DNA from: Thalassotalea nanhaiensis
Lineage (GTDB): Bacteria; Pseudomonadota; Gammaproteobacteria; Enterobacterales; Alteromonadaceae
Direction of reading: 5' to 3'
Length of the DNA: 64,000 bases
Assembly (NCBI RefSeq): GCF_031583575.1
Contig: NZ_CP134146.1
Coordinates: forward strand, 2,666,001 to 2,730,000
Positions 39,941 to 48,471 of the stretch are shown here, piece after piece. Position 1 is the stretch's first letter; each line of letters starts with the position of its first letter. The notes under the pieces were generated by a model, which worked only from the letters and a program-made list of their open reading frames with translations, searched no databases and had not been told where the DNA came from. Position numbers and translations under genes: made by a program.

Positions 39941-39970
39941 AGCAAAAAAAAATGAGACACCATTGTGTCT
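39941..39970 (-). terminator. Isolated minus-strand intrinsic terminator
   Basis: A perfect 9-bp stem ATGAGACAC/GTGTCTCAT with a 4-base loop is followed, on the minus strand, by nine Ts. No annotated minus-strand gene ends near it; the nearest one upstream (serine hydrolase) ends about 760 bases away and has its own terminator. It may end a small RNA or a small gene. Confidence 0.75.
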
Positions 39971-40132
39971 CATTTAAAAATAACTTTAAGCTTCCAGCTT
40001 GAGTTGGGTCCTAAAATAATCCATTCATCACCGCCCCACGCGATTTAAAATCCTTATTTCCCTTTGCTCCATGCTTTCATCCTGAAATACTCAATCCTGT
40101 GAGCTTTAAGCTATGTCACATTAAAGTCCAAT

Positions 40133-40255
40133 TTAATGTAAAAACAATATCCATACTGTATAGCGAGCTATCCATAACGTTATCACCATCAATGCGATTA
40201 ACGATAAATAATTGCATCCTTGCCGGTTCGTCCTAAACCCTATGTCTCCTGACAT
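40133..40255 (-). CDS. Candidate small membrane protein (40 aa)
   Basis: A 40-codon ATG ORF has a Lys/Arg-containing start (MSGDIGFRTNRQGCN) and one hydrophobic helix (YLSLIALMVITLWIA and beyond). It is the kind of single-helix small protein often missed. No clear ribosome binding site precedes the ATG, and an overlapping ORF in another frame with AAGG upstream also exists. A terminator lies about 160 bases downstream on the same strand. Low confidence. Confidence 0.2.
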   Translation of the reverse strand: MSGDIGFRTNRQGCNYLSLIALMVITLWIARYTVWILFLH

Positions 40256-40421
40256 GATAAATATTAACAAATTGGTTACATTTCAAAACCCGTAAAATTA
40301 AAAAATTTACTATCTATTTTAATGAAATATTTCAAATATCTTTTAAGGGCTTAATTTATAAGGGTTTGTGAGTATTAGTAAAAAAATAACAGCTAAAACT
40401 AATATGTTTATCCCACAGCGC

Positions 40422-40439
40422 TGTGAGATATATCTCACA
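40422..40439. promoter_or_regulatory. Perfect 18-bp palindrome (possible operator)
   Basis: TGTGAGATATATCTCACA is fully self-complementary and stands alone in the gene-poor region. The TGTGA/TCACA ends recall CRP sites, but the spacer is 8 rather than 6 bases, so CRP is unlikely. A dimeric repressor is possible. No adjacent start codon identifies a target. Confidence 0.4.
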
Positions 40440-40637
40440 CGTTTATAGGCATATAGCCATACGGATAGAATTTGGGAAATGTCTTTCGGTAAGAGGTTCT
40501 CTTTCAAGCCAACTATTTCTTATGCCACATTGGAGGCAGTTCAGCTGATTTATGAGTTTCAAAGCATCACATCAGTTTTAACTGATACTTTAATAAAACA
40601 ACATATTCACTTCCCCAAAGAAGACATTTGAATGCTT

Positions 40638-40681
40638 GTTCCCTGCTTCAATACATATTCTATTTCGAACTGAAGCAGGGT
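40638..40681 (-). terminator. Terminator after the serine hydrolase
   Basis: A 10-bp stem CCCTGCTTCA/TGAAGCAGGG encloses about 20 bases; it lies 50 bases beyond the hydrolase stop codon. The T tract is weak on both strands, so it may also act as a barrier in both directions. Confidence 0.55.
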
Positions 40682-40730
40682 TTATATTTACAAAAATAAA
40701 ATTTTTAACGTAATTCACATTTACTGTGAT

Positions 40731-42647
40731 TTAAGCCCAAGTCATTAAGCCTATTACACCAAAGTAAAAAAGGTAAATCGTCACTAAAAAGTGTGTGCTC
40801 GAAGAAATCGCGCAATACCAATAATTAACACGGTTCATCTGTGTAGCACGCTCTTTAATTGTGGTGTAAAAACCCAAAATCGAAAACACAGCAAAAGCAA
40901 TCGTCGCAATAAATATCCCTACTGAATAAAGTGATGGGACACCGAATGATTCGAATGGAGAACTTGCCCCAAGGCTAAATAGCACAACAAAACTAATAAT
41001 AGAAATCGCTGATAATAGTGGCCATAAACGTATACTAATTGTCGCGCCACTTGGGATTTTTTTATTCAGTTTTCTTATTCCCCAAACAAGCACATATAAA
41101 ATTGAGCTAACAATTGATATAAACCAAATAACTGCAACTACTAATTGACCATAAGCGACTAATGGATTGATAGGCTGTAATACTCGATTAGTGGCATGCA
41201 CGACGGCTCCCGCGATTGGGTCTTCAGCTAGAGTCAGTGATACAAGTCCAGTTTTAAACGATTTGTACAGGATAGGCGATTCAGGATAGTACTTTGTCGG
41301 CTTCCCACCTAATAAAGGTTTCCTCACCAAGTGATTGTCTTCAAAGCTGAGAACCTCGATATTAGCTATTCGTTCGATAAAGTAATTTGCTTGTTGTCTA
41401 GAGTTTATCGGAAAGTAGAGCCCTTCTATTTTTTTATGGGCATCTGTAATTTGGACATTCGGTTGTATATCTGGCGTAGTCAGGTTGCGAGTTTCATAGT
41501 CGCTAACTAATTTAGAAATCTTTTTAAAAGTACCGTAGTCACCGGAATTAACCATTATCACATGGCCAACATTAACACCGGGTATATAGGCTAACTCTGC
41601 AAGCCCGCCATTTACCCCTCCATTGTGCCCTTGATATACCCAGCTTTTATGGACAGATGAATAATTATTAAGTCCATAACCAACTTGCAGGCCAATTTTA
41701 GCTGCATTGGTAGATTCTGCTCGCTCCATTCGTTTAAGCGATGAAATTGATACCAGTTGTTCACTTTCAACTAAACCGCGATTTATGAAGAATTGAAGAA
41801 ATTTTGACATGTCCAATGAAGATGCATTTATAGAACCAGAAGGACGCATAGAAATATGCCAGTAATCTTGAGGTTCATTGCCATTATTGTAGAGAGTTAC
41901 GCCTTTACTGATAACATCATCGTTCAAAAAATATGTAGCTGTACTCATGCCAATAGGATCAAAGAAATTGGCTTTTACATATTCCTCAAATCCAGTTCCA
42001 GTAATTTTTGCTACTATGTAGGCCGCAACCGGAGGCCCTGAGTTGCAATATGAAGAGCGCGTCCCCGGCTCCCACCTTGAGACTCTTGAATGAGGATGAA
42101 AGTCTAACGCTTGTTTTAAGGTAGCTGGTGTAGGGTCATTATGCGCATATTCCGGCAAATGAATATCATCCCAGCCGGTAGTATGCTCAAGTAAATGAAC
42201 TACCCTCACAGGAGATGTCTCATGCCATTTATTCTCGAACTCGATCTCGGGGACTAACTCTGCCACTTTGTCCATTAAATCTAGCTTGCCTTCTTCTACC
42301 AATTTAAGAACAGATAAAGCGACAAACATTTTAGAAATTGAACCAATTCTAAACATACTGTCTTCATCAGCTGTAATATTATTTTCAAGATTAGCTTTAC
42401 CCAGAGCTCCCACCCAAACCGGCCCTGTCTCATCAATCATTGCTATACCAACAGCTGGTAAATCATTTTTCTTAATGAGTTCTGCGATAGCCTCCTGCAA
42501 TTCTTGAATATTGTTTGGAGGTGAGTTTTCCTCAACAGTGTTTGAATCTTGGTCAACAGTTTGGTTTTGCGCAGCTATTGCCGTAGTTATAAGTAAACTA
42601 ACAACGACAGGTAAGATAAGTTTGGTTAATGCAGTTTTTATTTTCAT
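40731..42647 (-). CDS. Membrane-anchored serine hydrolase of the beta-lactamase/PBP4* (class C) family
   Basis: This 638-residue protein has a signal peptide (cleavage near AIA-AQ, about residue 26) and a periplasmic serine-hydrolase domain with the SxxK nucleophile motif SISK (Ser103, Lys106), the YxN motif YCN (Tyr200, Asn202) and an HNGG third motif. A linker domain follows, and then about four C-terminal transmembrane helices (residues 500-635). The layout matches class C-like esterases/peptidases with a membrane tail. It should not be taken as a resistance enzyme: such proteins mostly act on peptides or esters. It is a single gene flanked by long non-coding regions. Confidence 0.9.
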   Translation of the reverse strand: MKIKTALTKLILPVVVSLLITTAIAAQNQTVDQDSNTVEENSPPNNIQELQEAIAELIKKNDLPAVGIAMIDETGPVWVGALGKANLENNITADEDSMFRIGSISKMFVALSVLKLVEEGKLDLMDKVAELVPEIEFENKWHETSPVRVVHLLEHTTGWDDIHLPEYAHNDPTPATLKQALDFHPHSRVSRWEPGTRSSYCNSGPPVAAYIVAKITGTGFEEYVKANFFDPIGMSTATYFLNDDVISKGVTLYNNGNEPQDYWHISMRPSGSINASSLDMSKFLQFFINRGLVESEQLVSISSLKRMERAESTNAAKIGLQVGYGLNNYSSVHKSWVYQGHNGGVNGGLAELAYIPGVNVGHVIMVNSGDYGTFKKISKLVSDYETRNLTTPDIQPNVQITDAHKKIEGLYFPINSRQQANYFIERIANIEVLSFEDNHLVRKPLLGGKPTKYYPESPILYKSFKTGLVSLTLAEDPIAGAVVHATNRVLQPINPLVAYGQLVVAVIWFISIVSSILYVLVWGIRKLNKKIPSGATISIRLWPLLSAISIISFVVLFSLGASSPFESFGVPSLYSVGIFIATIAFAVFSILGFYTTIKERATQMNRVNYWYCAISSSTHFLVTIYLFYFGVIGLMTWA

Positions 42648-43113
42648 TTGAATTCCACAGTATGACTCTTAAGGTCTCTTTGTCGCTTATAGCAGTCGTT
42701 TACACTACTAAAAATCGTGTTTAAACAATAGCATCACCCACATTAAATTTACAAATAATTAACATTGCAATATAAAATGTGAGGTCACTCCTAATTGTTA
42801 GATGCTAGAAAATAAACAAGACATTATGGTGCTACTGGCAATGATGTTAACTGCGGATTGCTTCATGATTTAACTCAATTGCAATAGCAATTATTGGTAA
42901 AGGCGGGAATCTTGAGAATAAGCTGTAGTGACTAATAGTGTAAGGCCATGATTAGGTACCAAACACACCGATAATTGAACTTATGTAGAGCATCGCTATT
43001 CTATTTAGGAGCGAAATTAATGCTTAAAACTACCTGACATAAAGAAAACTATCAGTATTGATCAGGCTTGGAGGTACTGATAGTTTGTATGGAAGAGATT
43101 CTATTAGGGAAAG

Positions 43114-43141
43114 CTCTTTCTCATTAATTAATGAGAAAGAG
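43114..43141. promoter_or_regulatory. Perfect 28-bp palindrome
   Basis: CTCTTTCTCATTAA is followed immediately by its exact complement, giving a 28-bp palindrome with no loop. It lacks a T tract. With a zero-base spacer it is more likely to be a DNA-level site or cruciform than a terminator. It lies between the serine hydrolase promoter region and the 3' end of the ycaO gene. Confidence 0.55.
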
Positions 43142-43224
43142 TTGAACAACTCGATAATTTGATGAATAACAAACAGTATTAACGTTAAAAGTTGTCCTAT
43201 TTACCTGTGAAGCATACATGTAGT

Positions 43225-43260
43225 AAAAAGCTAACTTCTGGGATCAGAAGTTAGCTTTTT
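43225..43260 (-). terminator. Intrinsic terminator after the OsmC-YcaO gene
   Basis: A perfect stem AAAAAGCTAACTTCT with a 6-base loop pairs with its complement, ending in T tracts on both strands. It lies 16 bases after the stop codon. Confidence 0.92.
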
Positions 43261-43276
43261 AAAATACGTTAGTTTG

Positions 43277-45463
43277 TTACTTCATCGCTTTTGCTGCACG
43301 GGCTTGATGAAGTTTCTTGTAACTTTCGATTAACCTTAAATGCTTATCTAATCCTTCCAGCTTCATGCTTGTTTTGGTTAAACCAAAGAATTTCACTTCA
43401 CCATTAACCGAGCCAATAACATTTTTCATGGTTTCTTCGCCAAACATACGATTTAAATTTGCATGGAAATGCTCAAACTGTAATTCTTCATTTAAGGCTA
43501 TCTCAAGTACAGCATGCATGGCTTGATAAAACAAACCACGTTCTACCGTATTGTCGTTATACTGCAAGAACTCGCCAACCAGTTCATGTGCTTCTTCAAG
43601 AACACCTAGGGCTAGGTAAATCAGTATTTTAAGTTCCAGAATAGTCAGTTGTCCCCACACTGTGTTTTCATCAAACTCAATACCTATCAATGTCCTGATA
43701 TCAATGTAGTTATCCAACTGACTATCTTCTAATCGTTCCAATAAACTTTCGAGCTCATCATCACTCAATTCATGCAGGTTTAAAATATCTTCGCGATAAT
43801 TCAGTGCCTTATTGGTATTGTCCCAAATAAGATCTTCAACAGGATAAACTTCTGAATAGTCTGGTACTAAAATACGACAAGCTGTAGCGCCATGACCATC
43901 AAATACAGCTATATAAACTTCTTTGCCAAGGTCTTTTAGAATCGCCATTAAGCTTTCGTTTTCTTCTTTATTGCTACCAGAGAAGTCCCACTCACAAAAT
44001 TCATAATCAAAGTTATTACTGAAGAAGCGCCAAGAAATAACACCAGTTGAATCGATAAAATGCTCAACAAAATTTTCAGGCTCAGACACTGCTAAGCTAT
44101 CAAACGTTGGCTTAGGTACATCGTTTAAACCCTCGAAGCTTCGGCCTTGCAGTAGTTCAGTAAGGCTTCGTTCAAGCGCTACTTCAAAACTAGGGTGAGC
44201 ACCAAACGATGCAAACACACCACCGGTTCTTGGGTTCATTAAAGTGACACACATTACCGGGAATTGACCACCTAATGAAGCATCCTTTACCACTACAGGG
44301 AAGCCCTGCTCTTCTAACCCTTTTATACCGGCTAAAATACTTGGATACTTTTCTAACACCTGTTGCGGCACATCAGGCAACACAATTTCTTGTTCGATGA
44401 TCTTTCTTTTAACAGCGCGTTCGAAAATCTCTGATAGACATTGCACCTCTGCTTCATGCAAGTTATTGCCGGCACTCATACCATTACTTAAGAATAAATT
44501 TTCAATTAAGTTCGATGGAAAATATACGGTTTCACCATCTGATTGGCGTACATACGGTATAGAGCATATACCTCGCTCGGCCATACCAGAATTAGTATCA
44601 ATTAAATGAGATCCTTGAAGTTCATCGTCTGGATTGTAAATATCCAGACAATATTCATCTAGGATGCCTGATGGCAGCTCATCATTTGCTCCAGGCTTAA
44701 ACCATTTTTCATTTGGGTAATGAACAAAGTCACTGTTAGCAATGTCTTCACCTAGATACTGGTCGTTATAGAAGAAATTACAGTTCAGGCGTTCAATAAA
44801 CTCACCTAACGCAGAACAAAGTGCACTTTCTTTAGTTGCGCCTTTACCATTAGTAAAACACATTGGAGAAGCGGCATCACGTATATGCAAAGACCATACA
44901 TTAGGAACGATATTGCGCCATGAAGAGATTTCTATCTTCATGCCAAGATCTGCCAAAATACCTGTCATGTTTTTAATGGTTTGCTCAAGTGGTAAGTCTT
45001 TACCCAGTATGAAAGTACTGGCATCGCCATCTGGTTGTCCCATAATCATGGCTTGTGCATCTTCATCGAGGTTTTCAACGTGTTCGATTTTAAACTCAGG
45101 TCCAGTTTGCACAACTTTTTTAACCGTACAGCGATCTATCGACCTTAATATACCTTGTCTGTCTTTATCAGAGATACTTTCTGGTAACTCAACATCAATT
45201 TGAAAAATTTGGTTGTAGCGATCTTGTGGATCTACAATATTGTTCTGGGACAATCTGATGTTTTCAGTAGGAATGTCTCGAGCTTTACAATACACCTTTA
45301 CAAAGTAAGCCGCACAAAGTGCAGATGAAGCTAAGAAATAATCAAAAGGACTGGGGGCAGAACCATCCCCCTTGTAACGAATAGGCTGGTCAGCAATGAC
45401 AGTAAAATCATCAAACTTTGCTTCAAGTCTAAGGTTGTCGAGAAAATTAACTTTGATTTCCAT
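43277..45463 (-). CDS. ycaO: OsmC-like/YcaO fusion protein
   Basis: This is a 728-residue protein. The N-terminal ~150 residues are OsmC-like (YKGDGSAPSPFDYFLASSALCAAYFV contains the redox-active Cys position). The YcaO domain (about 190-560) has the ATP-binding segments ESALCSALGEFIERLNC and EAEVQCLSEIFERAVKR. A helical TPR-like C-terminus follows. E. coli YcaO (586 residues) helps RimO beta-methylthiolate ribosomal protein S12; the fused OsmC part is typical of Vibrio/Shewanella-type relatives. A pure thiazole/oxazole-peptide role is unlikely, as no precursor or dehydrogenase gene is nearby. Confidence 0.92.
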   Translation of the reverse strand: MEIKVNFLDNLRLEAKFDDFTVIADQPIRYKGDGSAPSPFDYFLASSALCAAYFVKVYCKARDIPTENIRLSQNNIVDPQDRYNQIFQIDVELPESISDKDRQGILRSIDRCTVKKVVQTGPEFKIEHVENLDEDAQAMIMGQPDGDASTFILGKDLPLEQTIKNMTGILADLGMKIEISSWRNIVPNVWSLHIRDAASPMCFTNGKGATKESALCSALGEFIERLNCNFFYNDQYLGEDIANSDFVHYPNEKWFKPGANDELPSGILDEYCLDIYNPDDELQGSHLIDTNSGMAERGICSIPYVRQSDGETVYFPSNLIENLFLSNGMSAGNNLHEAEVQCLSEIFERAVKRKIIEQEIVLPDVPQQVLEKYPSILAGIKGLEEQGFPVVVKDASLGGQFPVMCVTLMNPRTGGVFASFGAHPSFEVALERSLTELLQGRSFEGLNDVPKPTFDSLAVSEPENFVEHFIDSTGVISWRFFSNNFDYEFCEWDFSGSNKEENESLMAILKDLGKEVYIAVFDGHGATACRILVPDYSEVYPVEDLIWDNTNKALNYREDILNLHELSDDELESLLERLEDSQLDNYIDIRTLIGIEFDENTVWGQLTILELKILIYLALGVLEEAHELVGEFLQYNDNTVERGLFYQAMHAVLEIALNEELQFEHFHANLNRMFGEETMKNVIGSVNGEVKFFGLTKTSMKLEGLDKHLRLIESYKKLHQARAAKAMK

Positions 45464-45722
45464 TGGATAGTGTCCACAATTGTATGCTGCAATAGTAAGA
45501 GTTTAGTCTCTTTATTTAGGAGTCACTAAATACTTACGATCGGCGGATTGATCTTTATAGGTGGGGAATTATCCTTGTTTTCGCGACAATAGTCTTGAAT
45601 TAATTATATAAATTGGCGAAATATCTGTGTTTAAGTACGTTTACCTAATATTAGCAAAAGTTATTCAACAAAATTAAAAGTTATTCGTATAACGTTTATT
45701 AAAAGTCAGTTTTACTTCTGCG

Positions 45723-45977
45723 TTAAAAAAAAGCTGAAACAATAATTAAAGAAGGAAAAATAAAAAAATAAGTCCGCATCATTAACCTTAAGTATTTATT
45801 TGCCTCTTTTAACTCCATAAAGTGGTCAATCACTACTAGCCCTTTATACATTACTGTTAATGCAATAAAAGTTGTTATAAACACAGTAGAGTCAAAGCCC
45901 TCCCCTAAAATCGTGTTACTAAAAGTTATCGCAATTAATGCAACCCAGTAATACTCAAGTTTACCAAAACGTTTCAT
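45723..45977 (-). CDS. NorF-like / cytochrome c oxidase subunit IV-type small membrane protein
   Basis: This 84-residue protein has about three transmembrane helices. Size, topology and position directly after a subunit III/NorE-like gene (11 bp) match NorF, an accessory protein of nitric oxide reductase loci. The structural nitric oxide reductase genes norC/norB are not in the window. It is the last gene of the NsrR-controlled operon. The family assignment rests mainly on context. Confidence 0.7.
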   Translation of the reverse strand: MKRFGKLEYYWVALIAITFSNTILGEGFDSTVFITTFIALTVMYKGLVVIDHFMELKEANKYLRLMMRTYFFIFPSLIIVSAFF

Positions 45978-45987
45978 CGGTTCACCC

Positions 45988-46605
45988 CTAATGTAATACG
46001 TATAACAGCGGAAAAATTAATATCCACATCAAATCGATCATATGCCAATAAACCGCCAGCGCTTCTAATCCAGCGTACTCTTTTGCCGAATATGCGCCAC
46101 TACGTAATCTAAAAATAACCCACAATATGGCACAAGCAGCCCAACCAACATGTAAAAAGTGATTAAATGTCATGTAATAATAAACGGTAAAAAATTCACT
46201 GGTTTTGGTACTGAAACCTTGTAAGTCGTTCCAATAAAATTCATAGGATTTAAAGCATAAATACAGACACGCACAAATAAATGTGTACCAAAGATAGCGT
46301 TCACATTTTTTGAAATTATTCTTACGAATATTACTCATGGCTTTTGCCATAAAGTAGCTACTTGTCAGTAAAATAACGGTATTACTAACCCCTATTGGCG
46401 TATTTAAACTTAACGGTCCTGTGGCAAAAACCTCTGGGTAGTTATATTTAGCAATAAAATAGGCAATAAAAAATATACCAAATTCGGTTAATTCCGAAAG
46501 TATACCTACCCAAATAGGAATATTACCTGGTACTCTGCCAGCTTCTTGTTCACTCCATTTTCTTGGAAAGATAGCTAGCGAATTATTTGGTTCTATAGAA
46601 GTCAT
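45988..46605 (-). CDS. NorE-like cytochrome c oxidase subunit III-family protein
   Basis: A 205-residue protein with five predicted transmembrane helices. It begins with a cytoplasmic stretch containing RVPGNIPIWVGI and carries NHFLHVGWA and YWHMIDLMWILIFPLLY, the signature segments of heme-copper oxidase subunit III and NorE. NorE supports nitric oxide reductase function in denitrifiers. It lies 54 bases downstream of nnrS and 10 bases upstream of the norF-like gene, so it belongs to the same NO-response operon. It is not a canonical aerobic oxidase subunit, as subunits I and II are absent. Confidence 0.85.
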   Translation of the reverse strand: MTSIEPNNSLAIFPRKWSEQEAGRVPGNIPIWVGILSELTEFGIFFIAYFIAKYNYPEVFATGPLSLNTPIGVSNTVILLTSSYFMAKAMSNIRKNNFKKCERYLWYTFICACLYLCFKSYEFYWNDLQGFSTKTSEFFTVYYYMTFNHFLHVGWAACAILWVIFRLRSGAYSAKEYAGLEALAVYWHMIDLMWILIFPLLYVLH

Positions 46606-46659
46606 ATTTCACAATTAACCTAAAAATAAAGAAAGTAATCTACATTAAACCTAAAGGAC

Positions 46660-47862
46660 TCAATAACCTGGTTTGGCTTTGGTCAATATTGGTAAATAAA
46701 TATAAACAAAGCAGCCATAAGCAATTACCCAAAACACAATTGCGGTATTAATAACTTGACTGTAATCGGTTAAAAAGTAGCTGCCAAACACTCTAAAAAT
46801 TGTCGATAAAATAATTGTAATAAAAGCAAAGGTCATCAACTTACTTGCGACTATAGCTCTGCCAGTATGGCCTAATGATACTCGTGATATCATCGACAAA
46901 ATCATAGTTCCCATAGCGCCAACAGTGAGTAAATGAACCGCTTGTGATTGGCTTACCGTGGCACTAAGCTCAGCGACACCGAATAACAACAAGCCTATGG
47001 CAATACACCAATAACTAAAATGTAGTGACCACACCAATGGTGTTTTTAAGGTCACCCATACTTTCCAACGAAAAGCTCGAGCAGCATGTGCAACTGCAGC
47101 GATAAAATAGATACCTGCTTTAAACTCTGTTGGTAAATCAATAATATTAAAGCTAATAATTAGTGCTACCAGGGTGGTGATTATGACCACTTTTTCGAGC
47201 CAACCAACTGCATTCACACGTGGTGTTTGGGTACCGTTGGCCGTAAACATTGGAAATACACGCCCCCCCATAATAGTCATAATCAAGGTAACTAATAGCA
47301 CCATTGCTGTACTTGCGTTGTTCATTAACTGAGGTGATTGAGAAACGATAGAATAATGCATGACAATATTGATTAATGTCATTATTAACAAAATTGGGAT
47401 AAACATTAGATTTCGCCACAGCTTTACTTGAATTATAGGGTAAGCAAGTGCAGCAGCAGCAAGTGGTAAAAAAGTAATATCAACAAGAATAATAAACCAG
47501 GGGGAGAGATTAACTGGCATTAAAAACAAGACTCTGCCTAGCAACCAGAGAATGAACAAACCTAATAGACCTTTGCCATTTAAACTGCGTACCCCTGTCC
47601 AGTTTTGCACTGCTGTTAATAAAAAACCAACGATAATGGCAGAAACAAAACCGAACAACATTTCATGCTTGTGCCACCATAATGCCCCACCGTACACATC
47701 AGCTGTAAAGCTACCATTCAACATTGCGCCCCAAAGCAATAAACTGATGATGCTAAAGAAGGATGCACATAAAAAAAATGGACGAAATGCCAACTCAAGA
47801 AATGCCATTGGAGTGTTTTTTTGCTCTGTTGAAGAGGTTTTAGTATTTGCTATGTTAATCAT
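46660..47862 (-). CDS. nnrS: NnrS family heme-copper membrane protein
   Basis: This protein has 400 residues with about twelve transmembrane helices. The early FRPFFLCASFF and LWWHKHEMLFGF segments and GGRVFPMFTANG are NnrS hallmarks, with several conserved histidines for heme/copper binding. NnrS proteins relieve nitrosative stress. The ATG at 47862 (MINIANTK) with AGGA upstream is preferred; the TTG at 47910 would overlap nsrR. It follows nsrR by 40 bases and precedes norE/norF-like genes. Confidence 0.93.
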   Translation of the reverse strand: MINIANTKTSSTEQKNTPMAFLELAFRPFFLCASFFSIISLLLWGAMLNGSFTADVYGGALWWHKHEMLFGFVSAIIVGFLLTAVQNWTGVRSLNGKGLLGLFILWLLGRVLFLMPVNLSPWFIILVDITFLPLAAAALAYPIIQVKLWRNLMFIPILLIMTLINIVMHYSIVSQSPQLMNNASTAMVLLVTLIMTIMGGRVFPMFTANGTQTPRVNAVGWLEKVVIITTLVALIISFNIIDLPTEFKAGIYFIAAVAHAARAFRWKVWVTLKTPLVWSLHFSYWCIAIGLLLFGVAELSATVSQSQAVHLLTVGAMGTMILSMISRVSLGHTGRAIVASKLMTFAFITIILSTIFRVFGSYFLTDYSQVINTAIVFWVIAYGCFVYIYLPILTKAKPGY

Positions 47863-47902
47863 AATTGAAGTCCTATCGAAGGATGATTTTTGCAATAAAT
47901 AT

Positions 47903-48346
47903 TTAAGCAAGTTTTAAAGTAAGAAGATTGCCTAATTGGTTCTGGTCATCAGCGCCTACCAAATCAGATAAAGTAAATTTATCGAGAGTTTGATAAAAGC
48001 TTTGTTGTGCTTGGGCAAAAATTTGTTTTAATTGACAGCCCGGCGTTATAACGCATTGATTGTTTTCACCAAAGCACTCCACCAGCTTATTCGAATCTTC
48101 CAGCTCTCGTACCAAAGCACCTATGTTTATCAAAGCGGGAGGTTTGTTCAGTTTGATACCACCATTTTTGCCACGTATAGCAAGCAAGTAACCCTTTAGG
48201 TTAAGTTGCTGAACAATTTTCATTAAGTGATTTTTAGAAATGTTGTAACTTTTAGCAATATCATTAATCGTCACAAGTTGCTCTGAGTTTATCGCCAAGT
48301 ATATTAATACTCGCAGCGAATAATCAGTGTACCGAGTTATGTGCAT
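47903..48346 (-). CDS. nsrR: NsrR, nitric-oxide-sensing Rrf2-type repressor
   Basis: A 147-residue Rrf2-family regulator with an N-terminal winged helix (ITRYTDYSLRVLIYLA) and three cysteines, Cys91, Cys98 and Cys104, placed as in NsrR to bind a NO-sensitive Fe-S cluster. It is the first gene of an operon with nnrS, norE-like and norF-like genes. A near-perfect NsrR operator lies 26 bases upstream, indicating autoregulation and NO-induced expression of the whole operon. Confidence 0.95.
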   Translation of the reverse strand: MHITRYTDYSLRVLIYLAINSEQLVTINDIAKSYNISKNHLMKIVQQLNLKGYLLAIRGKNGGIKLNKPPALINIGALVRELEDSNKLVECFGENNQCVITPGCQLKQIFAQAQQSFYQTLDKFTLSDLVGADDQNQLGNLLTLKLA

Positions 48347-48371
48347 TTGAAATTACCATGGCATCAAATTA

Positions 48372-48394
48372 AAGATGCATTTAAAATACATCTT
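48372..48394 (-). promoter_or_regulatory. NsrR operator
   Basis: The sequence is AAGATGCATTT-A-AAATACATCTT, an 11-1-11 inverted repeat with one mismatch. It matches the well-known gammaproteobacterial NsrR motif (AAGATGyATTTnAAATrCATCTT). It sits just upstream of nsrR, where it would block transcription in the absence of NO. Confidence 0.88.
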
Positions 48395-48471
48395 TAAATA
48401 TGGCGATTCAAACTTATTCGAAATTAGATGAAATAAAGTTAATGTAGATCAATAAAATTAACTAGTTGTAG

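Larger units (their letters stand above)
39609..40730. other. 1.1 kb gene-poor stretch with a lone terminator and a perfect palindrome
   Basis: No convincing protein gene is seen. The stretch contains a minus-strand terminator hairpin (39949-39970), a 40-codon minus-strand ORF (40133-40255), the 18-bp palindrome at 40422-40439 and a terminator for the serine hydrolase (40638-40681). A 92-codon frame at 39685-39963 begins inside the terminator hairpin and is probably spurious. A minus-strand reading of about 39963-40045 (IAWGGDEWIILGPNSS) looks like a coding remnant, but I cannot assign it. Confidence 0.5.
42648..43276. other. 629 bp without a gene, containing a 28-bp palindrome and the ycaO terminator
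   Basis: The sequence holds the 43114-43141 palindrome, a small inverted repeat (AATTGC..GCAATT near 42890) and the terminator at 43225-43260. No open frame with coding character was found on either strand. The part around 42800-43000 could be a decayed gene, but I can recognise none. Confidence 0.5.

Noticed and set aside
39685..39963. 92-codon minus-strand open frame
   Set aside because: Its start codon lies inside a terminator hairpin and the composition is not coding-like. It is treated as spurious, though the region is listed as unexplained.
40422..40439. Possible CRP site
   Set aside because: TGTGA and TCACA are present, but the spacer is 8 bases; CRP needs 6. It is kept only as a palindrome of unknown use.
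40731..42647. Antibiotic-resistance beta-lactamase
   Set aside because: The SxxK/YxN fold is shared by many esterases and peptidases; the membrane tail and single-gene setting do not suggest a resistance enzyme.
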